DNA of 10,587 bases from positions 1 to 10,587 of the forward strand of contig JALHNN010000054.1 in NCBI GenBank assembly GCA_022843505.1, written 5' to 3'. The first letter of the stretch is position 1. Every line of letters begins with the position of its first letter. Of this stretch, positions 1-5,195 are shown piece after piece. This DNA comes from Sulfuritalea sp. (GTDB lineage Bacteria; Pseudomonadota; Gammaproteobacteria; Burkholderiales; Rhodocyclaceae). A program made the translations under genes and the position numbers. Under the pieces are notes generated by a model that saw nothing but the letters and a program-made list of their open reading frames with translations, did no database searches and was not told the DNA's origin.

Positions 1-2
1 CC

Positions 3-800
3 TCGACGCTGGCCGCGCTTGCCGCGCCGCCCGAGCGGCTGGAACAAATCGCGGGGCTGGTCAGCGCCCGGCCGGAGGTCAACCACAACTACCAGCGCGA
101 GCATCGCTACAACCTCTGGTTCGTCGCCACCGCTGCCGACCCGGCCGCGCTCGACGCGGTGCTGGCGGGCATAGAGCGCGATACCGGGTGCCCGGTGATC
201 GCCCTGCCGCTGGAGAACGAATTCCACATCGACCTCGGCTTCGACCTCGCCTCCGGCCACAAGGCGCCGGCGGCGGCCGCCGCCGGCGCCACGCGCCTGC
301 CCGACGCCGAGGAGCGGCGCCTGATCGCTGCGCTGCAGCCCGGTCTCGAACTCATGCCGCGCCCCTTCCGCCATCTCGGCGAAACCCTCTACATGCCGGA
401 GGACGAAGTCCTGGCCCGCATCGGCACGATGATCGAGGAGGGCATGATCAAGCGCTTCGGCGTCGTGGTGCGCCACCATGAGCTGGGTTATCGCGCCAAT
501 GCCATGGTGGTGTTCGATCTCGCCGACGGCGCGGTCGATGCCATCGGCGCGCGGCTCGCCGCCGAGCCCGGCGTCACGCTCTGTTATCGCCGCCGGCGCT
601 GCCTGCCCGACTGGCCCTACAACCTCTACTGCATGGTCCATGGCCGCTCGCGCGACGAGGCCCAGCCGGTGATCGCACGCCTCGCGGCGATCGCCGGGCA
701 GGCGCCGACGGTGCTGTTCTCGACCCGCCGCTTCAAGCAGTGCGGTGCGCGCTATTTCGACGACAGCGTGGCCCGGCGCCGAGTCGAAGCCCATGCCTGA
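3..800 (+). CDS. nirDL: Siroheme decarboxylase NirD-NirL fusion (5' partial)
   Basis: This is a subunit of siroheme decarboxylase, the cytoplasmic Lrp/AsnC-like complex that removes two acetate carboxyl groups from siroheme on the way to heme d1. The reading frame is open from the window edge, so the N-terminus is missing. The first part ends like NirD, with the motif HNYQREHRYNLWFV at about 80-120. After an Ala-rich linker near 263-290 comes a complete NirL-like half: an N-terminal winged-helix-like segment, then CYRRRRCLPDWPYNLYCMVH at about 580-640. The D and L halves are separate genes in Pseudomonas aeruginosa; fused NirDL forms are known in other denitrifiers. The stop overlaps the nirG start by 8 bases (ATGCCTGA), which suggests translational coupling. 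The family call is secure. The exact split between D and L is by motif only. Confidence 0.93.
   Translation, partial: STLAALAAPPERLEQIAGLVSARPEVNHNYQREHRYNLWFVATAADPAALDAVLAGIERDTGCPVIALPLENEFHIDLGFDLASGHKAPAAAAAGATRLPDAEERRLIAALQPGLELMPRPFRHLGETLYMPEDEVLARIGTMIEEGMIKRFGVVVRHHELGYRANAMVVFDLADGAVDAIGARLAAEPGVTLCYRRRRCLPDWPYNLYCMVHGRSRDEAQPVIARLAAIAGQAPTVLFSTRRFKQCGARYFDDSVARRRVEAHA
263..290. repeat. 28-bp perfect palindrome inside nirDL linker
   Basis: The two halves, centred between 276 and 277, are exact reverse complements over 14 bases each, made of GGC/GCC-type triplets. It encodes the Ala-rich linker (read as GAPAAAAAGA-like residues) that joins the NirD-like and NirL-like halves. It could form a very stable RNA hairpin in the coding region. 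It may equally be simple GCC-codon enrichment of an alanine linker in a GC-rich genome. Confidence 0.8.
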
Positions 801-1260
801 AATCGTCGCGGCGGCGCCGGACGAAGTCGATCGCCGCATCATCAACTTCCTGCAGGGCGACTTTCCGCTGGTGGCCGAGCCCTATCGCGAGGTTGCCGCG
901 CGCCTTGGGCTGGACGAGGCGGAACTGCTGCAACGCCTCGATGCCATGCTTGAACGCAAGGTTCTCACGCGCTTCGGCCCGATGTTCCAGATCGAGCGCG
1001 CCGGTGGTGCCTTCGTGCTGGCGGCGATGAAGGTGCCGGAGGCGGATTTCGACCGCATCGCGGCGCTGGTCAATGCCTTCCCTGAAGTCGCCCACAACTA
1101 CCGCCGCGAGCACGCGCTGAACATGTGGTTCGTGCTCGCCACGGCGACGCCCGCAGGCATCGCCGATGCCGTGGCGGCGATCGAGGCCGCGACCGGGCTG
1201 CCGGTGTTTCCGTTTCCCAAGGAAAGGGAGTACTTCGTGGAGATGAAGCTCCATGCCTGA
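793..1260 (+). CDS. nirG: Siroheme decarboxylase subunit NirG
   Basis: This 155-residue Lrp/AsnC-family protein acts with NirDL and NirH in decarboxylating siroheme to 12,18-didecarboxysiroheme in the cytoplasm. The N-terminal 60 residues look like a winged-helix domain (DEVDRRIINFLQGDFPLV...). The C-terminal half carries the D/G-type signature HNYRREHALNMWFV at residues 101-114, conserved also in the NirD part of the neighbour. The frame is open upstream to a GTG at 745. The ATG at 793 is preferred because it gives the usual Nir subunit length and starts right at the conserved domain, overlapping the nirDL stop by 8 bases. The nirG stop overlaps the nirH start by the same 8 bases. Co-translation with its neighbours is likely. 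Confidence 0.93.
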   Translation: MPEIVAAAPDEVDRRIINFLQGDFPLVAEPYREVAARLGLDEAELLQRLDAMLERKVLTRFGPMFQIERAGGAFVLAAMKVPEADFDRIAALVNAFPEVAHNYRREHALNMWFVLATATPAGIADAVAAIEAATGLPVFPFPKEREYFVEMKLHA

Positions 1261-1753
1261 AGCCGTGGCGAAACCCGAACTCGACGCCCTCGACCGCCGG
1301 CTGATCGTCGCCACCCAGGGCGGACTGCCGCGCGTCTCCCGTCCCTACGATGCCATCGGGGCGGAGCTCGGCGTTGCGGGCGACGAGGTCATCACGCGCC
1401 TGCGGCGCATGGTGGAAACCGGAGTGATCCGCCGCATCGGCGCGGTGCCCAACCACTACGCCATCGGCTACACCGCCAATGGCATGTCGGTCTGGGACGT
1501 CGCCGACGAGCGCATCGACGAACTGGGGGCGAAGGTCGGCGCCCTGGACTTCGTCACCCACTGCTACCGCCGCCCGCGCCGGCTGCCCGACTGGCCCTAC
1601 AACCTTTTCGCCATGGTGCATTCGCACAGCCGCGACGAGGTGGCGGCACGCGTCGCCGAGATCGCCGCCCTGCTGGGCGATGCCTGCCGCGGTCACGACA
1701 TCCTCTACAGCACGGCGATACTCAAGAAGACCGGGCTTCGGATTCTCGGCTGA
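1253..1753 (+). CDS. nirH: Siroheme decarboxylase subunit NirH
   Basis: This 166-residue Lrp/AsnC-like subunit completes the decarboxylase set. Residues 10-60 form a winged-helix-like region. Residues 104-123 carry the L/H-type signature CYRRPRRLPDWPYNLFAMVH, and the tail is STAILKKTGLRILG. The ATG lies in ATGCCTGA, overlapping nirG, with GGAG at 1239-1242 as a plausible ribosome binding site. The last 32 bases overlap the 3' end of the convergent minus-strand gene. The final 19 codons and stop (1694-1753) are repeated, at about 82% nucleotide identity, at 3235-3294 downstream. This suggests recombination at the end of this gene. The enzymatic role is known for the family; the identity as H rather than L rests on gene order and motif. 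Confidence 0.93.
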   Translation: MPEAVAKPELDALDRRLIVATQGGLPRVSRPYDAIGAELGVAGDEVITRLRRMVETGVIRRIGAVPNHYAIGYTANGMSVWDVADERIDELGAKVGALDFVTHCYRRPRRLPDWPYNLFAMVHSHSRDEVAARVAEIAALLGDACRGHDILYSTAILKKTGLRILG

Positions 1754-2150
1754 GGTCGGTCTGCGGTCGGTTCCAGCCGGCTTCCCCGATGCCAAGCCAG
1801 CACCTGGCGTCGTCGAGGCTGGTAAACACTTCGGTGGGGAACGCGCAAGTCCCCTGTGTCTTGTAATGCGTCACCAGAGCGATGACCTCCGGCTGGGCGG
1901 CAATGACGGCTTGCCTGATCCGCGGGTTGGAGATCTTCGCCGCTCGATCAATTGCCCAGAGGTAATCCATGTCGGTCGACGCGACATCGCAGCCGCTGAT
2001 GCGCGAAAGATCGGCGATTACGTAGCGAATGTGGTCAAAGCGGGAATCGCCCTGATAATCGACGGTGGCGTTGTGGATGTCGTCGAAGGAAATCCGGCCC
2101 GAAAAGCTGAGCATGACGCCGAGCGGCTCCCAGGCAAGTTCGTAGCTCAT
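1722..2150 (-). CDS. SpoIIAA/STAS-like protein of unknown function
   Basis: This 142-residue soluble protein has no signal peptide or membrane segment. The sequence (MSYELAWEPLGVMLSFSGRI, then DIHNATVDYQGDSRFDHIRYVIADLSRISG) has the alternating strand/helix character of a SpoIIAA-like or STAS-like fold. I recall similar short proteins in other proteobacteria, but this is from memory and no partner or ligand can be named. The natural family end seems to be near SLDDARCWL. The last 20 or so residues run into the antisense of the nirH 3' end, where the stop sits. That tail looks like read-through after loss of the original stop. The start ATG at 2148-2150 has GAGAG just upstream. It is divergent from the hemerythrin-LuxR gene, with a shared 141-bp intergenic region holding two inverted repeats. 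A role linked to that regulator is possible but not shown. Confidence 0.75.
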   Translation of the reverse strand: MSYELAWEPLGVMLSFSGRISFDDIHNATVDYQGDSRFDHIRYVIADLSRISGCDVASTDMDYLWAIDRAAKISNPRIRQAVIAAQPEVIALVTHYKTQGTCAFPTEVFTSLDDARCWLGIGEAGWNRPQTDLSRESEARSS

Positions 2151-2214
2151 TGCTCTCGGTCCATACCCATATGCCCAGAAAGTTGCTTACTTTACCGGGC
2201 GGTCAGCAGCGAGT

Positions 2215-2234
2215 CATCACCCCGCGGGGTGATG
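2215..2234. promoter_or_regulatory. 20-bp perfect palindrome, candidate operator
   Basis: CATCACCCCGCGGGGTGATG is its own exact reverse complement. It lies in the divergent intergenic region between the STAS-like gene and the hemerythrin-LuxR gene, just upstream of a -10-like TATACT. A dimeric regulator, perhaps the adjacent LuxR-type protein, could bind here. No known consensus was recognised. An RNA hairpin is the alternative if transcription begins upstream. Confidence 0.55.
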
Positions 2235-2246
2235 GCATTGGTGTGG

Positions 2247-2262
2247 CCAGTACTTATACTGG
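2247..2262 (+). promoter_or_regulatory. Inverted repeat with -10-like element
   Basis: CCAGTA and TACTGG form 6-base inverted arms around a 4-base spacer. The TATACT at 2255-2260 inside it is a good sigma70 -10 match. No convincing -35 hexamer lies 16-18 bases upstream, where the edge of the 20-bp palindrome falls. This would suit an activator-dependent promoter for the gene starting at 2292. The promoter call is inference from spacing. Confidence 0.4.
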
Positions 2263-2291
2263 ATTCCTTTCTTCACGCGTCATACGTTCGC

Positions 2292-3083
2292 ATGGGCATC
2301 ACACTCACCGGTCACGCCGAGATCGACCGGCAGCATCGGATCCTCGAGGGCATGGTGGAGGAACTGGCGCGCTTCTGCGTTGAAGTCGCCGCCGATCCGA
2401 ATGCTTCGTGCGAACAATGCGAAGGTCCGAAACGCCAGCGCTGCAATTCGACACTCGCGTCGATCACCGGCGAACTGCGGGCCTTCCTCGTCGGCCATGC
2501 GACCTACGAAGAGCGCATGATGGAACTGCTGCCCCGGACCGCAAGCTGCATCGCCCACGTCAAGGGACACATGTCTGCCCACAACAACATCGAGAGGCAA
2601 CTGAAGCGGATTTCGCAGCAGATCGGCAAGGAGTGCCCGCAGGCGCTCGCCGCACAGCTGGCGAGTACCGTCAGGGGATGGGTCGGCGATCACAGCCTCA
2701 GATTCGATGCCAAGTTGGCCAGCCAACTGGTCCGCCGCAAGAACAGTGAGATCGACTTCGACGGTGAACTGGTGGCCATCCTGGACGAGCATGTGTTTCA
2801 CAACCGGCCGACGGGAAAGAAGCCGTCCGCAGCCGCGACCCAGACACAGGACAGGAAAAGACTGGAAATCCGCGGACGTTTCGAATCGCTGTCGCCGGCC
2901 CAACGTGACGTTTTCTGGCTGGCGGTCAGCGGTGCCAAGAACAGCGAAATCGCCAGCCGGCTCGGCGTGTCGATCAATACCGTGAAGACCCACCGCGCCG
3001 CAGTTTTCCAGAAAATGGAAGTTCGCTCGGTGCTCGAACTGGTGAAGAAGACTGACGTCCTGCGGGACTCCTCGCGCAAATGA
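2292..3083 (+). CDS. Hemerythrin-domain LuxR-type transcriptional regulator
   Basis: This 263-residue one-component regulator has two domains. Residues about 5-145 are hemerythrin-like with a complete seven-ligand diiron set: H15 (IDRQH), H69 and E73 (HATYEE), H89 and H93 (HVKGH), H134 and D139 (HSLRFD). Residues about 198-252 are a LuxR/NarL helix-turn-helix (LSPAQRDVFWLAVSG, NSEIASRLGVSINTVKTHR). The spacing between the first two ligands is long and holds a cysteine set C40-x2-C43-x7-C51. Hemerythrin domains bind O2 and, in some proteins, NO, so O2/NO sensing next to heme d1 genes is a sensible inference. The frame is open far upstream. The ATG at 2292 is chosen because it begins at the domain; an in-frame GTG/ATG at 2229-2234 would add about 20 residues. 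No strong ribosome binding site is seen. Sampled GC is about 60%, below the flanking genes. Confidence 0.87.
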   Translation: MGITLTGHAEIDRQHRILEGMVEELARFCVEVAADPNASCEQCEGPKRQRCNSTLASITGELRAFLVGHATYEERMMELLPRTASCIAHVKGHMSAHNNIERQLKRISQQIGKECPQALAAQLASTVRGWVGDHSLRFDAKLASQLVRRKNSEIDFDGELVAILDEHVFHNRPTGKKPSAAATQTQDRKRLEIRGRFESLSPAQRDVFWLAVSGAKNSEIASRLGVSINTVKTHRAAVFQKMEVRSVLELVKKTDVLRDSSRK

Positions 3084-3097
3084 AGGGGATTTGCGCG
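3073..3097 (+). terminator. Stem-loop over the stop codon of the hemerythrin-LuxR gene
   Basis: CGCGCAAAT (3073-3081) and ATTTGCGCG (3089-3097) form a perfect 9-bp stem with a 7-base loop, overlapping the TGA stop. There is no T-run afterwards, so it is not a classic intrinsic terminator. It may attenuate or stabilise the transcript end. Confidence 0.35.
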
Positions 3098-3234
3098 GCC
3101 GATGTCGCGCCGGACAAGGCAGGATGTCCTCAGGTTTGACTAGCGGCGAGCCTCGGGCTTGTTCTCGAAGGGACCAGCGGCTGGCTCGGCAAGGAGCAAC
3201 TCGGCAAGCCTTGTGCGATCGACCCATAGGGTCC

Positions 3235-3294
3235 CTCGACATCCTCTGCAGCACCGCGATACTCAAGAAGACCGGCTTGCGCATCGCTGGCTGA
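3235..3294 (+). pseudogene. Remnant of a second nirH 3' end
   Basis: In one frame the 60 bases read LDILCSTAILKKTGLRIAG and stop. The end of the intact nirH reads HDILYSTAILKKTGLRILG and stop. I count 11 base differences in 60, several of them synonymous (acg/acc, ggg/ggc, ctt/ttg, cgg/cgc, att/atc). The two tails therefore diverged as coding sequence before one was broken. Upstream of 3235 the similarity stops abruptly; the frame stays open to about 3091 but resembles nothing in nirH. It is best read as the stump of an older or alternative nirH left at the far side of the 1754-3234 block. The rest of 3084-3339 shows no other gene. Confidence 0.8.
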
Positions 3295-3339
3295 TTTAAC
3301 ATCCGGCGTCGAACGTCTGAGTGGCCAGAAGGAATCGAC

Positions 3340-4293
3340 ATGCCCAAGCCAACGGAGCCTACGCTCGAGTTGATGCCCAACCCGCTGCTGCGCTACTTCG
3401 CGGCGACGCGCCCGGCCTTTCTCTCCGTCACCTTCATCGGCTGCCTGCTGGGGCTGGCCACCGCGGCGCACGCCGGCATCGGCGTCGCCCCGGCACTGTC
3501 CACCGCGACGCTGTTCTTCGCCCTGGTGGCCCACGCCGGCGCCAACGTGATCAACGACTACTACGACGCCATTTCCGGCTGCGACGCGGCCAATGGCGAG
3601 CGGCAGTATCCCTTTACCGGCGGCAGCCGCTTCATCCAGAACGGCGTGCTGAGCCTGCGCACCACCGGCATCTTCGGCTATGCCCTGCTGGCCGCCGTGG
3701 TGCCGGCCGGACTGTGGCTGACGGCGGTGAGCGATCCCGGCCTGATCCTCATCGGCCTGGCCGGGCTGGTCGTCGGCTGGGCCTACTCTGCGCCGCCGCT
3801 CAAGCTGCAAAGCCGGGGCCTCGGCGAGTTCGCCATCACCGCCGGCTGGCTGCTGGTGGTGGTCGGCAGCGATTTCGTGCAGCGACGAGGCTTTGCCTTC
3901 GCGCCGGTAGCCGCCGGCCTGGGTTTCGCGCTGCTGGTCGCCAACGTGCTTTACATCAACCAGTTCCCCGATGTGAAGGCCGATGCCGGCGCCGGCAAGC
4001 ACACCCTGGTGGTGCGGCTCGGCGTGGCGCGCGCGCGCTGGGGCTACGTGCTGATCACCGCGCTGGCCTACGGCTGGCCGCTGCTGATGGTCATGGCCGG
4101 CCAGCTGCCGCTGCTCGCCCTCGTCTCGCTGGTGCCGGCTCTGGCCAGCGTCGGCGCGCTGCGCCTGCTGTGGGAACATGCCGGAAATCCCACGGCATTG
4201 ACGCCCGCACTCAAGCTGACCATCCTTTCGGCCAGTCTGCATGGTCTGCTGCTCGCCGTTCTTCTCGTCCTGTCTTGGAGCAAGCAGACCTGA
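3340..4293 (+). CDS. UbiA-family prenyltransferase
   Basis: This 317-residue integral membrane protein has about eight or nine hydrophobic segments. It carries both aspartate motifs of the UbiA superfamily: NDYYDAISGCD at residues 72-82, and DVKAD at 211-215 within INQFPDVKADAGAGKHTL. It also has YSAPPLKLQSRGLGE at 149-163, a pattern typical of MenA-like (1,4-dihydroxy-2-naphthoate) members. The family transfers an isoprenoid chain from a diphosphate to an aromatic acceptor or a porphyrin (heme O synthase) with Mg2+ held by the aspartates. The acceptor here is unknown: the gene sits between nirH and nirJ, yet heme d1 is not known to be prenylated. The ATG at 3340 follows AGAAGGA at a good distance. 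Inference from context is a quinone-linked electron supply or an unrecognised step; neither is shown. Confidence 0.85.
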   Translation: MPKPTEPTLELMPNPLLRYFAATRPAFLSVTFIGCLLGLATAAHAGIGVAPALSTATLFFALVAHAGANVINDYYDAISGCDAANGERQYPFTGGSRFIQNGVLSLRTTGIFGYALLAAVVPAGLWLTAVSDPGLILIGLAGLVVGWAYSAPPLKLQSRGLGEFAITAGWLLVVVGSDFVQRRGFAFAPVAAGLGFALLVANVLYINQFPDVKADAGAGKHTLVVRLGVARARWGYVLITALAYGWPLLMVMAGQLPLLALVSLVPALASVGALRLLWEHAGNPTALTPALKLTILSASLHGLLLAVLLVLSWSKQT

Positions 4294-4398
4294 GGCGGCT
4301 GCCTGCGGGAATCGGGCTGCTTGGCCGCATCCTTGACCAAAAACAGCTTCCGATATGCGACCATTGCGGGGCTGTAGCAATCCTGTGCGGAGAAGCGC

Positions 4399-5127
4399 GT
4401 GTCCACCACCCCGAATTTCCTGATCCTTGCCGTCCTGCTCCTGATCGCCGGTTGCGCCCATGACGACACCCGGCATCCGACGCATTCCGCCGTGGCGCCC
4501 GGCGGGCCGGCGGCCGTCGAAGCCGAGCGTGCCCTGGCCCTGGCCGAGGCCGGTGACGCCGGTCGCGGCAAGGGGGCCTACGCGGTGTGCAGCGCCTGCC
4601 ACCAGCCCTCGGGCCTGGGCAAGCGCGACGGCAGCACGCCCAAGCTTGCCGGGCAGCACGCCACCGTGCTGATCAAGCAGATCACCGACATCCGCGGTGA
4701 TGTGCGCGTAGTTCCGACCATGCACGGCTTCGTCAGGGAACTGCGCGACCCGCGCGACATCGCCGACGTCGCTGCCTACATCGAGTCGCTGTGCAATCCG
4801 CCGGGCAATGGCCGCTATGGCCTGTCCGATGCCGATGCGCGCATCAGCGAAGGCCGGCAGCTGTTCGCCAGGGATTGCGCCGACTGCCACCGCGACACCG
4901 GCCAGGGCGACAAGGCCAAAGGCTATCCCGTGCTGGCGGGCCAGCACTTCCGCTACCTGGTGCGCCAGATGCAGGACATCCGCGACGGCTACCGAAAGGC
5001 GGCCGATCCCGACATGGTCAAGATCATCAGGAAGCACGGCAACGACAAGCTGCAGAGCATCGCCGCCTATCTGGCCAGCCTGGAAACGCCGGGCACGGCC
5101 TGCGAGCCGATCCGGGCCGGTCGATGA
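4399..5127 (+). CDS. Diheme c4-like cytochrome c lipoprotein
   Basis: This 242-residue exported protein has a hydrophobic N-terminus ending in a lipobox (LLIAGC, lipidated Cys19 predicted). Two class I cytochrome domains follow, with heme c sites CSACH at 64-68 and CADCH at 160-164. Met108 and Met206 are plausible distal ligands. The pattern (LAGQH in both halves, about 95-residue repeat) fits the cytochrome c4 type. It would sit on the periplasmic face of the inner membrane, or in the outer membrane, and carry electrons, perhaps to NirS or from NirN; the partner is inferred from position. The start is GTG at 4399, supported by GGAGAAG at 4389-4395; no ATG fits the signal sequence. The 105 bases before it hold a TTGACC at 4333-4338 but no good -10 at the right spacing. 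Confidence 0.9.
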   Translation: MSTTPNFLILAVLLLIAGCAHDDTRHPTHSAVAPGGPAAVEAERALALAEAGDAGRGKGAYAVCSACHQPSGLGKRDGSTPKLAGQHATVLIKQITDIRGDVRVVPTMHGFVRELRDPRDIADVAAYIESLCNPPGNGRYGLSDADARISEGRQLFARDCADCHRDTGQGDKAKGYPVLAGQHFRYLVRQMQDIRDGYRKAADPDMVKIIRKHGNDKLQSIAAYLASLETPGTACEPIRAGR

Positions 5128-5146
5128 AACGGGGTTCCGGCGGCGC

Positions 5147-5160
5147 TTGACAGCTGTCAA
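5147..5160. promoter_or_regulatory. FNR/DNR-type binding site upstream of nirJ
   Basis: TTGACAGCTGTCAA is a perfect palindrome matching the Crp/Fnr-family pattern TTGAY-N4-RTCAA used by FNR, DNR and NNR. Its centre (5153.5) is about 42 bases upstream of the nirJ ATG, the class II activator distance from a start point at 5195-5196. The flanks extend it to a hairpin: CGGCGGCGC at 5138-5146 pairs with GCGCCGCCG at 5162-5170, with one bulged G at 5161. A terminator for the cytochrome gene that ends at 5127 is therefore a second possible role, though no T-run follows. Confidence 0.75.
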
Positions 5161-5183
5161 GGCGCCGCCGCCGCAGTCGGCCT

Positions 5184-5189
5184 TAGACT
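5184..5189 (+). promoter_or_regulatory. Candidate -10 element of nirJ
   Basis: TAGACT matches TATAAT at four of six positions. It lies about 33 bases after the centre of the FNR-type box, as in class II activated promoters. Transcription would start at or next to the nirJ ATG (5196), which implies a leaderless or nearly leaderless mRNA. No ribosome binding site is visible before the ATG, which agrees. Confidence 0.4.
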
Positions 5190-5195
5190 GAGCGC

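Noticed and set aside
1479..2291. Plus-strand extension upstream of the hemerythrin-LuxR gene
   Set aside because: The frame runs out of phase through nirH and then antisense to the STAS-like gene; the real domain begins at the Met at 2292.
4363..4381. ATTGC/GCAAT inverted repeat before the cytochrome gene
   Set aside because: Five-base arms with a nine-base loop are expected by chance; no further support.
3130..5160. Very long minus-strand open frame (676 codons)
   Set aside because: Antisense shadow of the prenyltransferase and cytochrome genes; low-complexity Gly/Ala/Gln/Arg composition, with clear family proteins on the plus strand.
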